A stretch of 64,000 nucleotides of DNA from the NCBI GenBank assembly GCA_018350325.1, contig JAEVLN010000003.1, positions 2,031,214 through 2,095,213 on the forward strand, in the 5' to 3' direction. Position 1 is the first letter of the stretch; each line of letters opens with the position of its first letter. A model generated the notes under the pieces. It ran no database searches. It was not told the origin of the DNA and saw only the letters and a list, made by a program, of their open reading frames with translations. The position numbers were made by a program, and so were the translations under genes. This DNA comes from Globodera rostochiensis (lineage: Eukaryota > Nematoda > Chromadorea > Rhabditida > Heteroderidae). Below are positions 51,129-59,597 of the stretch, piece by piece.

Positions 51129-51830
51129 AGTAGGGGTCATTACCGTCTCGCCAGTACCGTCTTGCCATTACCGTCTGGCCATTACCGTCTTAGGTCCATT
51201 ACCGTCTGGCCGTTACCGTCTGTCCGGTCGAGTCCCAGTACAAAAAAAGTTGACTAAGTCCCACCAACAAAAAATGTTTCTAGAATTTTCATTAGCAAAA
51301 TTTTTATCAGATTATGAAGCATTTGTAAACAAATAACAAGTTAGCGAAACAAATTAAAAGGCAAAAATCAGTATTTTACGAACGACACCGATTTTGTTAA
51401 AGAATGTTTCAGAAACAGAAATCAAACAACTTGGATTGGGAGTTCGTTAAGCTTAGGCCTAAGCCACCCTGGCTTGGGGTTCGTTAGGCTTAGGCCTAGC
51501 CACTCTGAACTTAAGTTCCTACCCTACTAAAAATCATGAACTTTGGTAATATAAACTGAACGATGTCACTTTGTAAACAAAGACAAAGAAAAAAGCAAAA
51601 AAACTAATCAAAAGCGGGTAGAAGCTTAAAAGATGTAAATTGTATTCGAAAATCTAATTTTGGTTTAATTTAATCAAATTTCGCGCTCCAAACAAATAAA
51701 AATAACGCATGAATTTGTGGGTGAGACGGGAGTGGCCCTTTTTGTACTGAGACGGTAATGGCCAGACGGTAACGGCCAGACGGTAATGGCCCTAAGACGG
51801 TAATGGCGAGACGGTACTGGCCCGCTTCGG
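51129..51830. mobile_element. 702-bp MITE with iterated ACCGTCTGGCCATT ends
   Basis: Flanked by perfect 9-bp repeats GGTAATTAT (51120-51128, 51831-51839). The left end starts GAGTAGGGGTCATTACCGTC; the right end, read inward, starts GAAGCGGGCCAGTACCGTC. ATTACCGTCTGGCC-type units are repeated about five times at each end in opposite orientation. The interior has TTAGGC-like sequence at 51447-51500. A 9-bp target duplication and G-starting inverted ends fit a Mutator-type (MULE) derivative. A related sequence without the insertion lies at 54110-54205. Confidence 0.85.
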
Positions 51831-52635
51831 TAATTATCGGACCACTTTTCTTGGTGTCCGGCTTTTTGACAGAGGGCTTCGACAGTGGATTTTTCGTTCG
51901 ACAGCGGATTTTTCGACAGTACAACAAATATTCAAAAAATTTAAGTTTATTGAATTTTTAAAAAAATTTTATTGTAAGCTAAATTCAAAAGATAGTTTTA
52001 TCCATCTAAATTTAATACAAATATGGTTAGATGATCTTCTGCGGTTCCATGACTTTTCGTCAATGGACTTTTCGTCATTGGCCTCTTCGTCAACCACATT
52101 TCGTCAATAAGAAAGAATTAAAAAAACAACGAATTTAATTTCATCTGATTGTGATTTTAACATCTATGATTTTTTGAAAAAATTTAAAATGCAACAAAAG
52201 CCTCAAAATCATTCAAAACATAAAATTACAACAAAAAGGCAAATAATGATCGCATCGTGCATTTTAGTAAAAAATACTTTCATATGTGCCAAATTTGCGG
52301 TTTTAATTCTGTACCATGAATGTAGCTCTGGATTAGTATGGCATAACTTTTGGTTTAATATTTACCAATTCTGCTTTACTTTTAGGGGGGGGGGGTCGGC
52401 GGTGCCGATAGGCGCCGCCGAGAAAATTTTGAATTTTTGACTCAATTTGTTAAGAAGATATAGATCAAAAAGGCGAACCGCGAGCTTCTCTCATCAAAGC
52501 ATAGCATTTTGGCCGGTATGAGCCGACCCCCTCCTATTTCTGAAAAGCTTCCAAATAATTACAGTATTTTTAATACAAATCCTTTACAAATTGAGTCAAA
52601 AATCCCAATTGCGCCTGTTACGCCAAAACTCATTG

Positions 52636-52645
52636 AATATTTATT
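52636..52645 (-). terminator. Candidate poly(A) signal of the peptide gene
   Basis: AATAAATATTC on the minus strand about 125 nt after the stop codon. It is the first AATAAA seen downstream, though a processing site was not determined. Confidence 0.4.
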
Positions 52646-52765
52646 TGCAAAATTTCGTGCTATTCTTCAATTTCAGCGCTAAAAGCGTCCTAATTACAAT
52701 TTTGGGTATCATATCAAGCATTGAACACGTTGTTTTTGTTGTTCTTTCAAGTGATCATTCCTCAA

Positions 52766-53232
52766 TCATTTCTTTCCCCATCCTCCTCCTTGGTATCCGC
52801 CCCCTCCTCCTCCACTTCCATAGGGGACGCCTGAAGCCAAAGAAAGCATTTAAATTCTTTGAATGTTTGCATTAGCCCTCAAATAAAATGTTTAATTTTT
52901 TCAGTTATTTTGGAAGTAATAGTAATAAAGATGATTTGTATTCAATTGAAAGCCATTGCTGAATATGCTTATTTAATTATAAATTTCAAAAGAACAATAA
53001 GGGTTAGGTAAAGATTCGAAAACCCGGCATGGAGCCCGAACCCGGCTTACCCGACGTTACTTCATTCAAGAACCCTATTAGATTTTTAAAAAACTATACG
53101 GCGAACGCGAATCACAGTGGCCTCGCCAGCAGGAGATGCGTCGCCAGACTCATCTTGAGCTAAGGCCACTTGGTTCATGCCGAACATGGCACAGACCAGC
53201 AACAGGACAGCGATAAAACGCAGAGGAGTCAT
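52766..53232 (-). CDS. Secreted glycine-rich peptide precursor (YGGW-amide/NLP-like), 65 residues
   Basis: Two exons, 53100-53232 and 52766-52830, total 198 nt. Donor is CGCC|GTATAG and acceptor TTTGGCTTCAG|GC, phase matched. Exon 1 encodes a signal peptide (MTPLRFIAVLLLVCAMFGMN then QVALA, likely cleaved before QDESG) and a short acidic pro-segment. Next comes the furin/kexin-type site RVRR at the exon junction. Exon 2 gives VPYGSGGGGGGYQGGGW followed by G-KK and stop. Gly-Lys-Lys is a classical amidation and trimming signal, so the expected product is a 17-residue Gly-rich peptide with an amidated Trp. This layout recalls nematode NLP/YGGW-amide peptides, several of which act as epidermal antimicrobials. 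The reading frame stays open 4 codons past the donor, so an unspliced form would end RVRRIVF. Each exon is too short for usual ORF filters. Confidence 0.72.
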
Positions 53233-53286
53233 TTTTAATCAAAATTGGATTAGGTAAAATGTTAAGAAAGGGGTGGCGTTGACGAA

Positions 53287-53294
53287 CTTTTATA
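53287..53294 (-). promoter_or_regulatory. TATA box of the peptide gene
   Basis: TATAAAAG on the minus strand, 55 nt before the ATG at 53232. This is a normal distance for a strongly induced gene with a short leader. Few other genes in the window show such a clear TATA box. Confidence 0.6.
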
Positions 53295-53576
53295 GCCGAA
53301 CCAATTGATCAGCAGTCACATTTCTAGCATGATCATTCATTTTACACCAAATATTTCAAGGTCTTTAATTCGCGCCAAGGCCGTACAAAGGGGGAGGGGA
53401 ATTTCCCCCCCCCCCCGAAATGAAATTTGAGAAGAAAACAAGAGGGGGGACCCTATTTTTTATACTTTTACTTTTTGATCAATTTTCTTAACAAATTGCT
53501 ATAAAAAATCAAAAAAATTTTCACGTCCCTGATTCGCACATTTTACTTTCGTTTAGTGAAAAATTAAGAGAAAATT

Positions 53577-54006
53577 GGTACTTTCCCGTTTTGCGACCCC
53601 CTCTCCAAATTTGCTGAAAACATCATATATAGGGTTTCCAAGGGTGCTGATCACGAATCTGATAATATTTTTTAGATCTGACAACATCTAAGATTTTGAA
53701 AATCTGATTTTTATTTATTTTTTACCATTAATCACACAAAAGGTAGAGACTTAGGGGTTCGTTAAGCCACCCTGGCTTGAGGTTCGTTAGGCTTAGGCCT
53801 AAGCCATACTGGCTTGGGGTTCGTTAGGCTTAGGCCTAAGCCGCCCTGGCTTGGTGCTCGTTAGGCTTAGGCCTTAGGGTGGCTTAGGCCTAAGCCTAAC
53901 GAACTTTCTAAAAAATATTATCAGATTCGTGATCAGCACCCTTGAAAACCCTATATATGATGTTTTAAGTAAATTTGGAGAGGGGGTCGCAAAACGGGAA
54001 AGTACC
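53577..54006. mobile_element. 430-bp inverted-repeat element with TTAGGC-rich centre
   Basis: Arms of about 110 bp: GGTACTTTCCCGTTTTGCGA at the left and its inverse TCGCAAAACGGGAAAGTACC at the right, continuing through CCCTCTCCAAATTT, AACATCATATATAGGGTTT and GGGTGCTGATCACGAATCTG. Flanks AGAAAATT and TGAAAATT match at 7 of 8 bases, so the target duplication is imperfect. The loop (53751-53903) is GTTCGTTAGGCTTAGGCC and inverse copies. It could be a MITE or simply a large hairpin. Confidence 0.75.
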
Positions 54007-54109
54007 TGAAAATTTTGTTCATTTTTAAGCAAAGCTTAAAATTTGATGACACTGAACAAAATATTTTATGGCGGCATTTGCAACTTTTTGGAATATCATT
54101 TTTTGGTTG

Positions 54110-54205
54110 GACGAAATCACCGACCTATTTAAAAAATCATAAGTTTGTCAAATGTTGGTGGGGGGGGGGGCTTTTTGTTTTGTAAAATTAGTTATATCGG
54201 ACCAC
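54110..54205. repeat. Uninterrupted copy of the repeat hit by the 51129 element
   Basis: Shares GGACGAAATCACCGAC, ATTTAAAAAATCATAAGTTT, GTCAAATGTTGG, a G run, TTTTTGTTTTGTAAAATT and CGGACCACTTTTCTT with 51038-51128 plus 51840-51856, but has only AGTTATAT where the other copy has the 702-bp insertion with its two GGTAATTAT flanks. Confidence 0.85.
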
Positions 54206-55527
54206 TTTTCTTAGTCGGAATCCCCAACAACGAAATCAGGGATAGATACGGACGGACCTGTCTCGGGCAGAATCATTAAAATTTGACCATAAATTTATGA
54301 AAATTTTCATCTGATGAATTAAAACAAAAATTCAAATCTCTGCTTAAAGTAGGCCTATCCTTATAAATAGAGACCGGATTTTCATGCTTTAACATGTTTT
54401 TTTGTAGAATAGGGAACCATGAAAGAAGCCCAAAAATAGCATTCATTTCTGCGATGAGCGGGGGCGTCATGTGCAACCTGCGCAGGGACCGTCTGCAGGG
54501 GGTACGGTAGCGTAAAATAGGGAATCTAATTTGGCGCTTTTGAGAAATAGCTAGCTTCATTATAATAAGTTAAAAAAGTCGTAGAGCTTAGCGGTTTTTT
54601 GGCTTTTGTAGAGAATTTAGTGGGCTATTCATTCCTCAAATTGATTTTTCTCCGAAAAATTTTCCAACCCCTCGGAGATTTTTCCCGTAAATTTACCCCC
54701 ATTTTCAGTGTATTTTGGGATTTCCGGCTCTCCATGAAGGAGATGTTGTATCAACTTGGTCCAATTACCTTTTTTGATCAGTATCAAAAGTCATGCCTGC
54801 ATGAATTTTTTTTTTGGATTTTGGGCCAAACAAAAAATTGATTTTTTGTTTTAAAAATTTTGGGCATTTACTTTTGCACCAATAAAAAGTGGAGTGGTCG
54901 GACTTTGGTGGAGCAGTATTTTAATGAGGGGGATTCGGGATGGTTGTCAGGATATCCTGAAAACTAGGATTTTAATCCTGGTAAAGCCTGGTCATTTCTA
55001 AAATCCTGATCCTGATATGGGGTTTTTCAAAAATCCGGGCTCTATGTATTGGAAATTGCAGTTTCTCCTATGGATTTTTGAAAATTTGCCGATCTTCGAT
55101 TTCAAAAATACAATTAAAGATTATTCAAAATTTAAACAAAAATTCTCCAAAAATCTCAAATAAAGGACAAAAAAGGACCGACTTTGTTGGTTTGGGTGGG
55201 TATGAAGCTTTACGGAATGTTTTTGACTAATAAATCGCAAACATCGAATTTCTTACACATTCGAGAGGAATTGAACCTGGGTCGATAGTTTGAAAAAAGT
55301 GTAACTGTTGGCGTTTCGCCTAACAAATTTTTGCCTGCCGGTGCCGGACATTTTGTTGTGTGCCAAAATTCTCAAAATTAAATCTCGGATTTTAGCTTTA
55401 TGAAATTTTGGACTTTTTCTTCATATTCACATTTTTTATTTTGAACTAAATTTGGACGCCGAGAGCGAATATTGTCTTGTTTTTATGGAAGCTGCTAATA
55501 AATTCGTTTTTAGAAGAAACGCTAAAA
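54206..55527. other. AT-rich intergenic, no gene seen
   Basis: Carries a solo TAGAGACCGG at about 54370 (same as the hAT-like end at 6307), a region of ATCCTGATCCTGATAT-type phrases near 54940-55030, and a T-loop-like phrase near 55265. Frames of up to 94 codons are AT-rich and unsupported. Confidence 0.5.
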
Positions 55528-56998
55528 ATGGATCCGGCATTATTAAGACAACGGCGGGAGTTTATGAAACAGGCCATCAACTCAATGGGAGTTGCCCAGC
55601 AAATCAAAAATGACAGAAATAATCAACAGATTCCAGCTTCTTCATCAGCAAACACCGCAGTATCAAAAAAGAAGAAGAAGAAGCCCGTCCAAACATCGGT
55701 TGGGGATTATGCTGGAAGCACTCCCGAGGATAATATCCAAAATGCAACAAATTTTAGGCGAGTTTTGTCTGAAATTGTATCCCAATTTTGATGCTTTAGT
55801 ATAATGGCAAAAATCGTTGATTACATGAAGAAACGGCATTTGAACCAGCAACCGTGGGCGCTTTCACTTAAAGAAATATTGGAGGAAATGCAGGTTAATA
55901 GGGGTCAAAATTATTCGGTGTACGGCCAATTCGGCAATCGTCTTTCGGCAGTGGACGGGTCGGCAGAAGACAATTCGGCAGAGGATGGTTTGTTTTTTTT
56001 AATTTCTCAAGAACGGAATACCCAAGACATTTTTGTAAATTATTAAAGAATTAACACACAAGCTTAAGGTATGGTGTATATGTTTGGGTGATTTTGGAAA
56101 TCGGGTAACTGGAATTACCTGGGTAATTTAAGAATTCTGTAGTCTATAATTTTTTTATTCACAAAAGAACAAGATATCATTGAATGCTCTAAATAAAAAA
56201 TTATCATTTTTAAAAAAACCAAGCGGTTTGATTCAGTGTGAAAAAATACCCAAAATCGGTGTGTATTCCGTTCTTGAGAAACTAAAAAGAACACTGCCGA
56301 AACGACCACTGCTGAATCATCAGCCAAATTATACAACCCAACATTTTACCGTTTAAGCTGATTCCACATCCATTTTTGTTTTTTAGGTTTACGATGTCAA
56401 CCGAAAGTCGATGCTTTGGCTTCAAGAAGCACTTCCGAGAAATCCACGGCTGCAAGCCGAGGCGGACAACACCAAATTTATTTATAATCCGCCTTTCAAA
56501 GTCAAGAACCGAGCCACTCTTTTGGCAATTCTGAAAAAATATCACGCCGATGGAAAGGGCGGAATTTTGTTGTCCGACCTTAGCGATTGTGTGAACAATG
56601 CGGAGGCTATGGCAAAAGCTTTGGAAAGCCAAATTATTGCCATTCCAACTCAGGTCGGTTAAACTGCACCAATTACTTGGCTTCTTCGATAAATTTCATT
56701 CAAACTCATTCAGATAAACAAACGGAAAGATGTCGTTTACTTTTACAATGATCCGGAAACTGATCGTCAAATTGACGATGACTTTGTGCAACAATGGCGA
56801 ATGGCTGGAGTTGAACACTTGGACGAGAACAAAATTGAGGAGTACCTGCAGAAACACGGACTGGAGACAGCGAGAGATTTGGCACCCAGAAAACTGGCTT
56901 TCAGCGGACCGAAACGAAAGCAGCCAAAAAGGGCGCCTCAACGCTTGCACAACGTTCATTTGGAGGGCGTTTTGGTGGACTACAAAACGGAGGACTGA
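55528..56998 (+). CDS. gtf-2E2: General transcription factor IIE subunit beta
   Basis: Four exons (55528-55757, 55800-55893, 56387-56653, 56714-56998) total 876 nt, 291 residues, the normal size. Family blocks: MDPALLRQRREFMKQAI at the start, MAKIVDYMKKRH and SLKEILEEMQVYDVNRKSML (first winged helix), LLAILKKYHADGKGGILLSD (second), VVYFYNDPE, and the basic end PKRKQPKRAPQRLHNVHLEG, VLVDYK. TFIIE beta acts with TFIIE alpha at RNA polymerase II promoters to bring in TFIIH. Intron 1 needs a GC donor (TTTTAG|GCGAGT) to keep the frame into the first winged helix. Intron 2 contains a repeat element. Confidence 0.95.
55918..56340. mobile_element. Degenerate inverted-repeat element in the TFIIE beta intron
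   Basis: The left end repeats TTCGGCA units (TTCGGCAATCG, TTTCGGCAGTGGACGG, TTCGGCAGAGGATGG), then CTCAAGAACGGAATAC at about 56008. The right side has the inverse GTATTCCGTTCTTGAG at about 56263 and ACTGCCGAAACGACCACTGC. AAATTAT lies at both outer edges (55910 and 56325), only a weak target-duplication candidate. Exact ends are uncertain. Confidence 0.55.
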
Positions 56999-57173
56999 TT
57001 TATGTGATATATGCTGTCCTTTCTCAATTATAGTCGACAATTGGTTGTATCTATGCTTTGCTTTTATATCTAACAAATTTGTCATGATTTGCAAATATTT
57101 TTATTTTTTTAATATTTTTACGTTTTTTTGCGCATTGAACGGCTGGCTAATCTTTTGGGCTAATTTCAAAGCG

Positions 57174-59204
57174 ATGAATGACTTTTCACCTCTGAATTGG
57201 AATGATTTCTTCGACAAAATGGAATCGGTACAAGTTGACGACGACGTCTTCAACGTGTACGTGAAAGGGTCGAGGGGTCCACTCTTCCTCCTTTTGCACG
57301 GCGGTGGTTATACGGGCCTGAGTTGGGCTGTGCTTTCGGTAGTGTTTTCCCATCGCAAATGCTTTTATTTCTATTTTCACGAAGATGTAACCGAAATTAA
57401 AATCGTATTATATTTGTGGCGCTATTTTTAATTAAATTCTAAAAAAATGGTGCAGCCGGAATTATGTGCTCTGGCCTAGCGGACCCATCCATCCATCCCC
57501 TAAAGATTACTTCTCCCTACACATCCCGGGTTACGCTTTTTTTAATTAGGAGCAATTATCGTCCAGCATCGAATGCCAAATTTTGGCTCCAGATTTGAGA
57601 GGACATGGGGAAACCAAAACGAAAGACGACAATAATCTTTCAGCAGAGAATCAAATCAGGTATAATAATTAATTGGTAAGACGCCGTGTGATTTTGGATT
57701 CCATTGCAGCGATGTGCAAAATATTTATTGGCACTTTTACGGGCGCGAACAACAAAAGCATCCGCCAACAATTCTCATCGGACACAGGTGGACATTTTTT
57801 TAAAAACATGCCATTATTGAGTAATAATTGACTGTTGATGCACCCGACAGGGTTTAGTTTGTTCATTCCGCTTAATTTTACGCATAACAAAAAATAAGAA
57901 TTTAAAGCTGTTTAGCATGGGCGGTGCCATTGCGATTCGGACTGCTGCCTCTGGAAACATTCCCAATGTTCTTGTGGTCAGTGCGATTGACGTGGTCGAA
58001 GGGTCGGCTATGAGTTCACTCAATTCAATGCAACAGTTTTTGCGCAATCGCCCCCAACAATTTTCGAGCGTTGAGCGTGCCGTCGAATGGTGCGTGAAGA
58101 GCCGAACAACGTCCAATTTGAGAGCGGCAAAAAGTGATTGGAGTAGACAAAATTGTTTTACAATTTTACGTTTCATATCCAAGTATCGATGCCGTGCCGA
58201 CTGAAAAAATCGAACAGCTCGAAAGGCGAGGTTAAGTATTATAACAGCTAGAAAGAGGGGGAGGGACGTAAGGGTTAAGACAAAAATTAACTTCGGGCGC
58301 TTAGAACAGAAAGTAAAAGCGTAACATGGTTTAATCTACAGTACCAATTCTTTTCATTGAATGATGAACATGCAAATGAAGACTCGGCAATTCTTTCTAA
58401 TTTCTCAAAAACGAGTTTTAGGTGTTTCAATGGCGTACCAATTTGACTCGGACCGAGCCACACTGGCACGGATGGTTCAAAGGACTGTCAAAGCTTTTCT
58501 TGCAATGTGAGCCGGTGAAAGTGCTGATATTGGCAAATGTTGACCGATTGGACAGAGAATTGTTGGTAAGGGACAGAAGTGTAAGAGTTTTGGGCAATGG
58601 TAACGAATTGTGGTCCCGACGAAATTTAAACAAAAATTTTTTGAGTGTTTATAATTTTACTATAAATGCATGTTTTCTAAGGGTGAAAAAATTCAGATTT
58701 TGTCCGAACCCCGAATTCGAACATTTTTTGAAATTTAAAATAAGACCTTTTTAAGTTTGACCAATTTTTATATTGCACATTGCTACCCTGTTAACGATTG
58801 AATTGTTTTGGTTTCTCTGAAGATTTTAAGCTTTTTGAGCTCATGCATAAATTATTTTCGACGTGGCTGAGATTGCAAAATTGTTCGAATCAGGTCCGGA
58901 GTTCGGATTAAAAAAATCCGAGTCGGATTCGTGTTCTACGCGTTTTTATGCATTCTGAATTGTTAGGATTTTTTGCCGGGACCGCAATTCATTACCGTTG
59001 CCGTGTTTTGCGCTTCCGACAAAGCGTTTAATGTGGAGAGAATTAATTGGGCCCCTTCAGACGGGACAAATGCGCGGCCAATTCCAACTCGAAGTCCTCC
59101 CGAAGGCCGGCCATGCCGTACACGAAGACTCCCCCGAACTCGTAGCCAAAATATTTGTTTCGCTAGTAACGCGTTACAATGTCATATTTCAAAAATACCT
59201 ATAA
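57174..59204 (+). CDS. pme-1: Protein phosphatase methylesterase 1 (PPME1)
   Basis: Seven exons (57174-57338, 57550-57659, 57710-57787, 57916-58133, 58184-58230, 58422-58565, 59061-59204) total 906 nt, 301 residues. It is an alpha/beta hydrolase: LFLLLHGGGYTGLSWAVLS (oxyanion region), LAPDLRGHGETK, nucleophile serine in ILIGHSMGGAIA, AIDVVEGSAM, and catalytic histidine in LPKAGHAVHEDSPE. HWHGWFKGLSKLFLQCEPVK and LANVDRLDRELL match PPME1 closely. The enzyme removes the methyl ester from the C-terminal Leu of PP2A catalytic subunit. It is about 85 residues shorter than the human protein, mainly because the acidic insert is reduced to a short basic link (ISMPCRLKKSNSSKGE). It starts 175 bp after the TFIIE beta stop. 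Confidence 0.93.
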
Positions 59205-59504
59205 ATTCTGAACTTCTTCCTTAGCCCCTCAGGGAATTTTTACATTTTTTCGTAATTAAAATATGCTTTTACATTTTCACAATGTTCGTCCGTTTGTTCG
59301 AATTTGTATCAACATTCGAAAATCGAGTAAATGAGTTAGAAAGATTATGCGATTATGGAAACCTGATATTGTTTTGTAAAATTAAAAAAGAGAAATCTGA
59401 CTTGAAATTCAAAAATGTGCAAGAGATAAACACAATTGTTAATGTATCTAGCGCAGTTGATATGTGAAAAGCAAATGTTGGACGCCGACGATGACAAGCT
59501 TCTT

Positions 59505-59597
59505 TCAGCTGTTGGAGCCTGTCCCAAATTTGATAATCAGGAAAAGGATGAGAGCGATCAAAATGGTCAATCCAAAGGCGAGGAGGCACAATTTCTT
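59505..59597 (-). CDS. unc-64: UNC-64 alternative last exon 3: short anchor
   Basis: Acceptor CCCTTTAG|AAGAAA. Encodes [20 protein letters not shown] and [10 protein letters not shown], then stop. It overlaps no other gene and has the same phase as the other two anchors. Confidence 0.85.
   Translation of the reverse strand, partial: KKLCLLAFGLTILIALILFLIIKFGTGSNS

Larger units (their letters stand above)
50503..52765. other. Repeat-dense intergenic region
   Basis: Holds an inverted GCGCTCA/TGAGCGC patch near 50740-50785, GCGCCCAA phrases near 50895-50955, the copy of a dispersed repeat at 51040-51128 that is interrupted by the element at 51129-51830, and end-like arrays of TTCGACAGYGGATTTTTCG (51875-51920) and CTTTTCGTCAATGGA (52050-52108). 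No gene was found before the small peptide gene. Confidence 0.6.

Noticed and set aside
52174..52875. Plus-strand ORFs of 88 and 94 codons
   Set aside because: AT-rich and unsupported; the second lies opposite the peptide-gene exon.
53086..53232. Unspliced 48-residue form of the peptide gene ending RVRRIVF
   Set aside because: Splicing to 52830 gives a far better precursor with processing and amidation signals; kept only as a possible intron-retention form.
54276..54841. ORFs of 94 and 80 codons in the repeat region
   Set aside because: No start context, no splice signals, AT-biased composition.
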